From the IMG/VR virus record IMGVR_UViG_3300035099_000078, positions 1-44,725 of that record: a DNA stretch of 44,725 bases. One strand, given 5' to 3'. The notes beneath the pieces are model-generated. The model saw only the letters and a list, made by a program, of their open reading frames with translations. It had not been told where the DNA came from and did no database searches. Source of the stretch: a virus. The stretch's first letter is position 1. Each line of letters opens with the position of its first letter. Below, piece by piece: positions 38,256 through 44,725 of the stretch. A program made the position numbers and the translations under genes.

Positions 38256-39043
38256 TTCCATCGTTAGGGATTGTCCAAGCTCAGAAGTCTTCTAAACGAC
38301 GAATCCTTGTCGCCGTTCCAATGACAGGATTAGTCAGGTCTGAATGGGCCGTTGCTAGATATGGGCAGGTAATTCCTTGCAACTGGAGTCAGACTGACAG
38401 CCTCATGTGGCTGGAACAGTTTTCTCCTCTGGGGTTCCTAGTTGCTGATGCTCGTAATATGGCAGTCAAGCAGTGTCTAGACTATAAGTTTGACTGGCTT
38501 TTCTTCATTGACCATGACGTTGTTCTTCCTCCGCATACCATTGTTACCTGGAACGAACGTATGCTGGATGGCAAGATTCCCATGTGGGCGGGGCTATATT
38601 TCACCAAATCGGTGCCTTCTGAACCTCTTGTCTATCGTGGTCGGGGGACTGGCTACTACATAAAATGGAAGCTGGGTGACAAGGTCTGGGTTGACGGTAT
38701 CCCGATGGGCTGTACGATGATACATTCGTCCATTCTTCGTGTTGTCTGGGACGACTCCGAAGAATATGAAGCTGGAGGATTTCGGCTTAGGCGAGCATTT
38801 GAGACTCCAGCAAAGGTATTTACTGATCCAGAGACCCAGTCATGGTTTACTGTTTCTGGCACCGAGGACCTCAACTTCTGCAACAAGTTGATCGAGAAGG
38901 ACTATTTGGCTAAAGCTGGCTGGCCAGAGTACCAGAAGAAGAAGTATCCATTCCTGATAGATACTTCGGTGTTCTGCAAACATATTGACTTTGACGGCAT
39001 CCAGTATCCTAGTCGCGGTGAAGAGGCATACTTTAAGAGATGA
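38252..39043 (+). CDS. GT-A-type glycosyltransferase
   Basis: ATG 38252 overlaps the methyltransferase stop (ATGA) and gives 263 residues; an in-frame start at 38180 would overlap more. Residues 18-23 begin the first strand (RILVAVPMTG), LVADARNMAV (63-72) is a conserved helix, and FIDHDVVL (85-92) holds the DxD metal motif. The late GTEDLNFCNK matches the general-base 'E-D' segment of GT2-like enzymes. It likely adds a sugar to a virion or surface acceptor. It overlaps the repeat gene by ATGA. Confidence 0.75.
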   Translation: MIPSLGIVQAQKSSKRRILVAVPMTGLVRSEWAVARYGQVIPCNWSQTDSLMWLEQFSPLGFLVADARNMAVKQCLDYKFDWLFFIDHDVVLPPHTIVTWNERMLDGKIPMWAGLYFTKSVPSEPLVYRGRGTGYYIKWKLGDKVWVDGIPMGCTMIHSSILRVVWDDSEEYEAGGFRLRRAFETPAKVFTDPETQSWFTVSGTEDLNFCNKLIEKDYLAKAGWPEYQKKKYPFLIDTSVFCKHIDFDGIQYPSRGEEAYFKR

Positions 39044-39624
39044 GCGTAGTCTTAACCAAACTGAATTTTAACGTTTATGATAGTACGTCGGTAGCGGAGA
39101 ACTTGACTCCGCTGGTACCAGTTCTGGTTCCTTCTGTTTACGACAGCGTTTCTATAACTGAGTCCGTTACACCGTTGGTGAAATTTCTTGTCTCTAGCAT
39201 CTATGATTCAGTTTCCGTTGTTGAATCATTGACTGTAAATATTCCTCTTCCTGGCCTTGTTACTTTTAGCGTTAATGATTCTACAACCGTAACTGAACAA
39301 ACATCGGCAAGTATTCCGCTTCTTTCGTTTTCTGCTTACGATACAGTCTCTATCCAGGAATTCTTGTCTGCTGTAGTTCCCCTTCTTAAGTTTTCTGTTA
39401 TCGAGAATGTTGCAGTACAAGAGAACTTGGTCTCTCTTCTTGTTAAGCTAACAGTAACAGCCGAGGACTATGTGGCCATTACGGAATCGATAAACACAAT
39501 GCTAAAGGTTTTAAACCTATCGGCGGCGGACAATGTTTTAGTCAACGAATATTTGTGGGTTAGTAGCGGAGGGGAAATTCCAGTAGGATATTCAATGAGT
39601 ATGCATTTATTCCTCAAACTGTAA
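39040..39624 (+). CDS. YDS-repeat virion protein, 194 aa
   Basis: The protein consists of about eight tandem ~22-residue units: an aromatic strand with VYDSVSVxE or similar, then a Leu/Val/Pro strand (LTPLVPVLVP). The unit recurs once at the end of the beta-helix protein (36006-37010). Repeats with D-S-V/T-x-V-x-E occur in phage tail-associated beta-sheet proteins. It may form a fibre shaft or an immunoglobulin-like surface. It ends in a hydrophobic MHLFLKL. Confidence 0.6.
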   Translation: MSVVLTKLNFNVYDSTSVAENLTPLVPVLVPSVYDSVSITESVTPLVKFLVSSIYDSVSVVESLTVNIPLPGLVTFSVNDSTTVTEQTSASIPLLSFSAYDTVSIQEFLSAVVPLLKFSVIENVAVQENLVSLLVKLTVTAEDYVAITESINTMLKVLNLSAADNVLVNEYLWVSSGGEIPVGYSMSMHLFLKL

Positions 39625-39633
39625 GGGGGGAGC

Positions 39634-40047
39634 ATGTTTGACATAACTGGAATTGGTAGTGTTGTAGATGTCATAGGGTCGATCATCAATAAAATATTCC
39701 CCGACAAGAATGTCTCGGAACAGGCTAAGGTAAGACTATCAGAGTTAGCCCATGAAGGACAGCTAAAGGAGCTGGAGCTGCTTCTTGAGCAGATCAAGGT
39801 CAATGCTGTAGAAGCAGCCAGCGACAAGTGGTGGAAGGCTGGAGCAAGGCCATTCATCCTATGGGTCTGCGGAGGAGCCTTTGCTTACCATTACATCGTG
39901 CAACCTATGCTGGGATTCTTTACTGGATGGCCAATGCCAACTTTGGACATGGGCGAGCTGATGACTGTTCTTCTTGGCATCCTGGGACTGGGTGCCTATA
40001 GGAGCTATGACAAAAAGCAGCTGTCCAATAACAAAGGAGATCAGTAA
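39634..40047 (+). CDS. Holin of the GTA-type three-TM family
   Basis: The 137-residue protein has an N-terminal amphipathic segment (VVDVIGSIINKIFPDKN), a coiled-coil part (LSELAHEGQLKELELLLEQI), and then WWKAGARPFILWVCGGAFAY followed by a second hydrophobic helix (MTVLLGILGLGAYRSYDK). 'W-w-x-x-x-R-P-x-i-l-W' is the hallmark of the gene-transfer-agent-type holin family (PF11351-like). It would open the inner membrane for the endolysin. GGGGGGA precedes the ATG. Confidence 0.75.
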   Translation: MFDITGIGSVVDVIGSIINKIFPDKNVSEQAKVRLSELAHEGQLKELELLLEQIKVNAVEAASDKWWKAGARPFILWVCGGAFAYHYIVQPMLGFFTGWPMPTLDMGELMTVLLGILGLGAYRSYDKKQLSNNKGDQ

Positions 40048-40259
40048 TGCCATATCTCTGGACTTTTAGTTTCCGTAGATGGGATACTTGCCCAAGATGC
40101 GGGCTGGACTGGCCCCTGGAGGATCTTAGCAGGGACTATACTGGTGTCAGGGTCTGCCCAGAATGCTATGACCAACCTGGGTATGATGAATATCGCAGAA
40201 ACTATACCTTTAGGCTTGAAGAGCTGAAGGAAGATGACAGTATGGGAGACATCTTTTAA
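40047..40259 (+). CDS. Zinc-ribbon protein, 70 aa
   Basis: Two CxxC knuckles, CPRCG and CPEC, lie 23 residues apart and a charged tail follows. It is coupled at both ends by TAATG overlaps, between the holin and the adaptor. Such small zinc-ribbon proteins next to head-tail genes are seen in several phages, with unknown role. Confidence 0.65.
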   Translation: MPYLWTFSFRRWDTCPRCGLDWPLEDLSRDYTGVRVCPECYDQPGYDEYRRNYTFRLEELKEDDSMGDIF

Positions 40260-40873
40260 TGACACTATCAGAGTTACTTACAGAGCTTAGGGCTAATCTT
40301 GGTAATGTGTCAACCGATTCCGTATCTAATGATAGGCTGACCTTGTGGCTTAACAACTGCCAGATAGAACTGTTATCTGCCTTCCAGTTCTTCCAGAATG
40401 AGAAGAAGGTTACTACAACCATGGTAGTTGACCAGGCAGAGTATCAGCTGCCATCTGACTGTTTGGCAATCTACGATCTTCGAGACAATACCATCAAGAT
40501 GAAGATTAGGCGTACCCATTATCGTAAGATCGACAATGTTGACTACACTATATCTGGTGATCCTACACACTACATCAGGTTTGGTAATTACATCCAGCTA
40601 ATTCCTGTTCCAGACTCTGCTAATATCCTCATGCTCCGTTACTGCGTAACGCCAACAGCAATGTCAGCAAGCAGCGATACTCCTACTGTCCCAGTACCCT
40701 GGCATGAAGCCCTTCTGCTAGGCGCTGAGGTCAGAGGCTGGAAGGCCCTTGGGGAATACAAGCGTGCTGCTATTGTCAAAAACGAATACATATCCCTGGT
40801 CAGGTCCAGGGCCGCAGAATGGGAAATTGAAGAAAGTGATGAAGACTACGGTCTAGAGATGACTTTTAGATAA
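40259..40873 (+). CDS. Head-tail adaptor protein (candidate)
   Basis: The 204-residue protein has an N-terminal helix-rich part (TLSELLTELRANLGN, then LTLWLNNCQIELLSAFQF), a beta-barrel-like middle (QAEYQLPSDCLAIYDLR; HYIRFGNYIQLIPVPD), and a C-terminal helix. The 'L-p-x-D-x-x-x-i-x-x-v' and 'l-x-l-x-P-x-P' pattern is that of podovirus head-to-tail adaptors (T7 gp11 or P22 gp4-like in role). It sits before tailspike and nozzle genes, which supports the assignment. Confidence 0.6.
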   Translation: MTLSELLTELRANLGNVSTDSVSNDRLTLWLNNCQIELLSAFQFFQNEKKVTTTMVVDQAEYQLPSDCLAIYDLRDNTIKMKIRRTHYRKIDNVDYTISGDPTHYIRFGNYIQLIPVPDSANILMLRYCVTPTAMSASSDTPTVPVPWHEALLLGAEVRGWKALGEYKRAAIVKNEYISLVRSRAAEWEIEESDEDYGLEMTFR

Positions 40874-40887
40874 GGAGGTAAACATCA

Positions 40888-41202
40888 ATGAGCAATAGCT
40901 ATTCTACAAATCCAATTGTCCTCGATACGTTCACTAGCGCAATTGATCTTGGAAATATCTTGTTTGCCAATTCCAATGCCATGTTCTTTATCGAGCATAT
41001 CGAGTGGCAAAACCCTGGTGCGGCTAACGATACTGCAGTAGTAACTGATGCTGACGGCGTGGACGTGTTTAACGAGACATGCACAACTGCTAAACAGTCA
41101 GTCCTCAAGAAGTTCGGTGCTACTGCGGTGAAGGGATTGAAGATTGGTGCCAGCGGGGTTGCGTCTGGGAAGGTTTCGATTCTTCTGTCTACAACCTTCT
41201 AA
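40888..41202 (+). CDS. Small beta-rich virion protein, 104 aa
   Basis: The product is beta-rich with pattern IEHIEWQNPGAANDTAVVTD and GLKIGASGVASGKVSILLST. It resembles small structural proteins of unknown role encoded between adaptor and spike genes. AAGGAGG lies upstream of the ATG. No charged or membrane segment. Confidence 0.55.
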   Translation: MSNSYSTNPIVLDTFTSAIDLGNILFANSNAMFFIEHIEWQNPGAANDTAVVTDADGVDVFNETCTTAKQSVLKKFGATAVKGLKIGASGVASGKVSILLSTTF

Positions 41203-41232
41203 ACACTTTGGAGTTTTGTAAAAGGAAAGAAG

Positions 41233-41748
41233 ATGTTAAACAAAGCGTTAAGAGTTGCGCATATTGGTATCCTCATTGCGGCTTTCTGCACAGCTTCATG
41301 GTTAACAGCTTGTTGGTTATCTGGAACTATAGGAGCTACTAGAAAGATACAAATAGAGAGCCTGGTTATTACTGTCCCAGAATCTCTTCCTGACTTCAGT
41401 CAGTGGGGAGGAAACATTCTTGGTGTCAAGAACTATTCCAACGGGAATGCCGTAGCCGCAATAGAGGCCTATTCGCCAGACCATGGCATTTATGTAATGG
41501 CCCTATTTGCAAGGGTTAGCAAGGAAATATCCATTATAGCAATCCAGATGGACGCTTTTTTGCCCGACTGGGACAAGGATGGAGTGGTCGATACTTCTAA
41601 AATCAAGACGACTTTCTATGAGGATGTTACCTTCATGCAGATTGGCAAAATCTCTTACGTGTTGATCCAGGTAGAAAGTCCAACTGACTTCCAGATAATT
41701 GAAAGTCATATTGCTAAGATAGCTATATATAAGGGATTGGGATTATGA
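41233..41748 (+). CDS. Possible lipoprotein / membrane-anchored protein, 171 aa
   Basis: A hydrophobic N-terminal segment (residues ~9-26) ends in LTAC, which fits the lipobox with C27 as the lipid-bearing residue. The rest is a soluble alpha/beta domain with VDTSKIKTTFYEDVTF and SYVLIQVESPTDFQII. If lipidated it would face the periplasm or outer membrane and could act in superinfection exclusion; alternatively it is just membrane-anchored. AAAGGAAAG lies upstream. No homologue recognised. Confidence 0.55.
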   Translation: MLNKALRVAHIGILIAAFCTASWLTACWLSGTIGATRKIQIESLVITVPESLPDFSQWGGNILGVKNYSNGNAVAAIEAYSPDHGIYVMALFARVSKEISIIAIQMDAFLPDWDKDGVVDTSKIKTTFYEDVTFMQIGKISYVLIQVESPTDFQIIESHIAKIAIYKGLGL

Positions 41749-41837
41749 GTATTAGTCTCAAAAATAAGAATTCTGCCGTAGGAATTAGGGAATACCATGG
41801 TTACTACTATTTGGAATCCGTCAGAGACTTCTGGTGA
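41745..41837 (+). CDS. Possible tiny coupled ORF, 30 aa
   Basis: ATG overlaps the previous stop (ATGA), and the frame ends at 41837, overlapping the next gene by 41 bases. The peptide contains KNSAVGIREYHGYYYLE. The coupling is suggestive, but length and overlap make chance likely. Confidence 0.25.
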   Translation: MSISLKNKNSAVGIREYHGYYYLESVRDFW

Positions 41838-42009
41838 GTTAATTGTATCTGAAGATGACGAGACAATCTTGCTGGAAGATTCCAATGTCGAGGGTATCAT
41901 ACCAGAGACAGATGGTTATTTACCAGAGACCATTTGGAGTAGTGCTTCTTCCGTTTTAACTACATGGGCGGAAGCATCTTTACCAACAACTACTTGGGCA
42001 GAGGTATAG
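41797..42009 (+). CDS. Small acidic protein before the tailspike, 70 aa
   Basis: The protein is acidic in the middle (ELIVSEDDETILLEDS) and ends with a Trp-rich repeat: TIWSSASSVLTTWAEASLP then TTTWAEV. The DNA of this end recurs before the collar gene (about 44246-44310). It lies 3 bases before the tailspike start. It could be a chaperone or a linker of the fibres; function unknown. Confidence 0.55.
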   Translation: MVTTIWNPSETSGELIVSEDDETILLEDSNVEGIIPETDGYLPETIWSSASSVLTTWAEASLPTTTWAEV

Positions 42010-42012
42010 TAG

Positions 42013-44169
42013 ATGTCTAAAAAGATAACACAGTTTGACGAGGATACAACTCCTTCTTCTGATGATCTTTTGCTTACGGTGAATGATCCAGGTGGAACTC
42101 CAATCAATAAGAAAGTAACGATTGGTAATCTGTTTGCTAATGCTCCAGATATTACTACTTCTGATCTCATTACTAAGGGTCCATGGATTGATTCAAGGGC
42201 TTATGATACTCTCGAAGAAGCTAATACTGCTGCTTATAATTCTGGAAAGCTTTTAGTCGTCTCTCAGAACTACACATTAACCACCAATACTACCTTAACT
42301 GCTGCCGTGAAAGTGCTTAAGAGTGGTGGATTTACTAAAGCGTCTACTTATACTTTGGCTATCAATGGCCCCTTTGAAGCTGGTCTGTACCAAGTCTTTT
42401 CTGGATTTAGTGCTGGGGATGTCACATTTGCAAAAGGAAGTGTTAAAGAGGTAATCCCTTTATGGTGGCAAGAAAACACTAATCCAGGAACAACCGATAT
42501 GGCATTGGCGCTCCGCTGTGCAGTTGCCGCGGTTGGTTCTTATGGCCCTACTGTTTATTGTCCCAGTGGTACATATTACTTGTCTTCTGTAGTTAACCAA
42601 CCCCTTTTTGGAAATGCCAATTTGTGGATAAACGTGGACAATCCAGGACTTACTTTAAGGGGCGATCCTGGTGGAACGATTTTTGTACAACAGCAACTTC
42701 CGCTGCCAAATCAAAACCAAATGATAGGTGTATATCCACTTGGGACAAAACACGCATATCCTCCACAGAATTCTGATATTGTTGAATATGATTTTAATAG
42801 CTGCGTAGCTCGTTCTTTCTCTATAACTCTTTCAACTCCAGGTGATGCAAGCCATTTCTCTTCTGGGGATATAGTCTATATCCATAGAGAGTTGATTCCT
42901 GGATTTGATAATGAATATATCGGGGAACAGAACCAGGTAATAGATTCCAATGCTACCACTGGAGTTGTTACGCTGGCTTATCCTTTGGTCTGGGACTATA
43001 CTGGTTCGACAAGAAAAATAAGCAATGTTGATTCTGTTACAGTCAAGGATTTAACGATTGACGGGATCGAATTCCGGCATTATGTAGTGGCTATGGGAAT
43101 TGGTACGGTCTGGAATCTGACGGTTAAGAATTGTGTTTTCAGGTCTACCGGAGGATCATATGGAGCAATAGGATCAGGAATGATTTCTAATGCTTTAGTT
43201 GAAGGTAATGCATGGTACCAAGGGCAAAGTGTAACAGAGGGGAATCCATGGGATTTTTCATGGAACAGTTCCAGAATAAGGATTAGGAATAATTTGGTAT
43301 ATTCTTCCACATATGGCTTCGCGGGTGATGAAGCGGCTTCTGATTTTGAGATAACAGATAATTTAATATTTGTAAATGGTAATGGTACTGACCCGGGTGA
43401 TTTTGATGCAGGTTTGATAATTCAAATAAATACTGCTGTAATCAGTAATAATCTTATAGTTTTTAGAACCACTGTAGTGAATCATTCAGCAATCCAAGCT
43501 TACCAATTACTAAACTACAACCATATCATTACAGACAATATAATTCTTAGTAACTCCCCCCAAGTAATTAACGCAGCAGCTCCAGGAGTGATCATCAGTG
43601 GAAATCGTATCTGGGGAACTTTTAATATAGGAATAGATTGTCCAGCTGTCAGAGGCGTGGTTGTAGGTAATTCCATTGAGCTTGTTGGAGACTCTGTTGG
43701 ATGGGCAGTATTATTAGGCACAGCTTCAGTAGTTGACCAAATAGTGCAGGGCAACACAATACTCCGATCAGATTCTGGTACCGCTGGCGCAATTCGCGTT
43801 AATTCACCCGGTGGTTCATCTCCTGGCCCGGTGATAGTTGGGAATTATATTAATGGATTCCAATATGGAATTTACTTTCAGGATGGGATGTCCTATTATC
43901 AGGGGGCTAAAGTCACAGAAAATAACATAGCTAATACTACTACTCCTTACCATAACTGCCTTACCAAAAATAGAGGCTTATCTTCGGCAATAGCCACTGG
44001 GGGAACCATTGCCCATGGTCTTGCTGGAACACCTACCAGCATTAGCGTAACAGCAGCAGACTCTGGGCCTACAGATATTTATTGTTCGGCGGATGCAACG
44101 AATATCACAGTTAATTTTGGTGGAGGTGGCAGTCATACCTTCTACTGGGCGGCTGAATACGTCCCATAA
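42013..44169 (+). CDS. Tailspike / receptor-binding protein with beta-helix
   Basis: The 718-residue protein starts with an adaptor segment typical of phage tail fibres (KKITQFDEDTTPSSDDLLLT, then DPGGTPINKKVTIGNLF). Residues ~130-650 form a right-handed beta-helix of the pectate-lyase type, seen in repeated turns such as NNLIVFRTTVVNHS and GNRIWGTFNIGI. A C-terminal segment (GLAGTPTSISVTAADS) resembles a fibre tip. Such spikes bind and often cleave capsule or LPS sugars. It follows the small acidic protein by 3 bases. Confidence 0.8.
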   Translation: MSKKITQFDEDTTPSSDDLLLTVNDPGGTPINKKVTIGNLFANAPDITTSDLITKGPWIDSRAYDTLEEANTAAYNSGKLLVVSQNYTLTTNTTLTAAVKVLKSGGFTKASTYTLAINGPFEAGLYQVFSGFSAGDVTFAKGSVKEVIPLWWQENTNPGTTDMALALRCAVAAVGSYGPTVYCPSGTYYLSSVVNQPLFGNANLWINVDNPGLTLRGDPGGTIFVQQQLPLPNQNQMIGVYPLGTKHAYPPQNSDIVEYDFNSCVARSFSITLSTPGDASHFSSGDIVYIHRELIPGFDNEYIGEQNQVIDSNATTGVVTLAYPLVWDYTGSTRKISNVDSVTVKDLTIDGIEFRHYVVAMGIGTVWNLTVKNCVFRSTGGSYGAIGSGMISNALVEGNAWYQGQSVTEGNPWDFSWNSSRIRIRNNLVYSSTYGFAGDEAASDFEITDNLIFVNGNGTDPGDFDAGLIIQINTAVISNNLIVFRTTVVNHSAIQAYQLLNYNHIITDNIILSNSPQVINAAAPGVIISGNRIWGTFNIGIDCPAVRGVVVGNSIELVGDSVGWAVLLGTASVVDQIVQGNTILRSDSGTAGAIRVNSPGGSSPGPVIVGNYINGFQYGIYFQDGMSYYQGAKVTENNIANTTTPYHNCLTKNRGLSSAIATGGTIAHGLAGTPTSISVTAADSGPTDIYCSADATNITVNFGGGGSHTFYWAAEYVP

Positions 44170-44305
44170 TAACTTGCAGCCGTACATAGTCATTTACATG
44201 TGGAAGAGGATAGCATAGAGGGGGATTTTATGGCTATACTAGAGGCAATCAACTACCTGGACAGAACCATCTTTACCAGCAACAACTTGGACGGAGGTAT
44301 AGCGA
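44170..44305 (+). repeat. Inter-fibre gap with degraded linker copy
   Basis: From about 44246 this gap repeats the end of gene 41797-42009. In the corresponding frame it reads TTWTEPSLPATTWTEV followed by TAG, but an upstream TAG leaves it without a start. The copy also supplies the GGAGG ribosome site of the collar gene (44293-44297). Confidence 0.65.
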
Positions 44306-44725
44306 ATGTCATATACCAGAGCTTGGAATGAAAGTATTCCCGACGGGTCTGAGGACAAGACCTTTGGCGATGATAGAATCAGGGAATTCAAGGCAGATAT
44401 CAGGGAGAGATTAGCTACAGAGCATACTGATATTGCTACCTCTGCTGGTCTTGTTGAGCTTAGGCATTTAGCTGGTTTATGTGCAGTAATGTTCAATGGG
44501 ACGACTACTGAAATCAATGCTCTATCAAGTCCACCTCGGGGTGCTGTAGCCTTTGATACTACTTTGAGATCATGGAAGTATTATGACGGAGCAACATGGG
44601 TTAGAGGAGATCCAATACCATCTGGGACCAGGATGCTGCTTTGCCAAGCTTCTGCACCTACGGGATGGACTCAGTACACAGGCTTGAATGATAAAATGGT
44701 AAGGGTTGTTTCCAGTACTGGCGGT
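44306..44725 (+). CDS. Tail collar/fibre protein, 5' part (continues at 128-439)
   Basis: This is the N-terminal 140 residues of the 243-residue collar protein. It begins SYTRAWNESIPDGSEDKTFG and has DDRIREFKADIRERLATEH, the adaptor helix pattern I recognise from short tail-fibre proteins. Next comes a short strand with VAFDTTLRSWKYYDGATWVR, common in phage fibre repeats. GGAGG lies 8 bases upstream of the ATG. The ORF crosses the assembly joint in frame (position 44725 equals 127). Confidence 0.8.
   Translation, partial: MSYTRAWNESIPDGSEDKTFGDDRIREFKADIRERLATEHTDIATSAGLVELRHLAGLCAVMFNGTTTEINALSSPPRGAVAFDTTLRSWKYYDGATWVRGDPIPSGTRMLLCQASAPTGWTQYTGLNDKMVRVVSSTGG
44599..44725. repeat. Terminal 127-bp overlap, right copy
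   Basis: Identical to 1-127. It should be counted once. The joint is inside the collar gene. Confidence 0.95.

Noticed and set aside
44230-44331. 33-codon gene before the collar protein
   Set aside because: It is an out-of-frame reading of the degraded linker copy and overlaps the collar start.

Overview
The window is one complete, circularly closed genome of a tailed bacteriophage. The last 127 bases (44599-44725) are identical to the first 127 (1-127), so the unique length is 44,598 bp. The tail-collar gene that starts at 44306 continues in frame into 1-439. A large terminase, portal, scaffold-like protein, major capsid protein, a head-tail adaptor candidate, a P22 gp10-like tail needle/nozzle protein, ejection-type proteins and a beta-helix tailspike are all present. 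No tape measure, tail tube or sheath gene is seen, which fits a short-tailed (podovirus-like) virion. No integrase was recognised, so a virulent lifestyle is inferred. The host is a bacterium (consensus sigma70-type promoters, Shine-Dalgarno sites, two perfect DnaA boxes). A cleavable signal peptide, a possible lipobox and a heptosyltransferase-like gene suggest a Gram-negative host, but the species cannot be told.

Layout. A control region at about 21.7-23.1 kb carries DnaA boxes, palindromes, direct repeats and a strong rightward promoter, and it divides two divergent transcription units. The leftward (minus) unit, 21721 down to 10729, holds about 28 small, tightly packed genes for DNA metabolism: zinc-ribbon proteins, a Cas4/AddB-like Fe-S nuclease, a Sak4/RecA-like ATPase, an IS110-type helix-hairpin-helix protein, a DUF669-like candidate ssDNA-binding protein, an ERCC4 nuclease, a DUF4406 protein, a calcineurin-type phosphoesterase and an AAA+ ATPase with a winged helix. 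No DNA polymerase, primase or replicative helicase is recognisable.

The rightward (plus) unit runs 22364 -> 44725/1 -> 10772. Its order is: double ribbon-helix-helix regulator, TerS, TerL, endolysin, DUF6496, metallopeptidase, portal, scaffold, decoration protein, capsid, an HNH homing-type endonuclease with its own promoter, glycosyltransferase/methyltransferase genes mixed with tail and membrane genes, holin, adaptor, tailspike, tail-collar protein, gp10-like protein, XhlA-like protein, GNAT, PAPS-reductase-like protein, three ejection-type proteins and a PurD-like ATP-grasp enzyme. The two units converge and overlap by 44 bp at 10729-10772.

Points that stand out: (i) a 28-unit, 18-bp periodic array at 15734-16238, with 9 nearly fixed and 9 highly variable bases per unit, read as a [S/R][E/K]Pxxx protein that is broken by one amber codon and one 1-bp frameshift; (ii) a hairpin that would hide the HNH gene's ribosome binding site in capsid read-through RNA but not in RNA from its own consensus promoter; (iii) a DnaA-box origin in a phage without its own polymerase; (iv) compact structured RNA candidates at 12368-12469 and 25538-25578 and a hairpin-dense stretch at 20.4-21.4 kb; (v) a duplicated linker in front of both tail-fibre genes; (vi) five sugar/methyl transfer domains inside the virion region.
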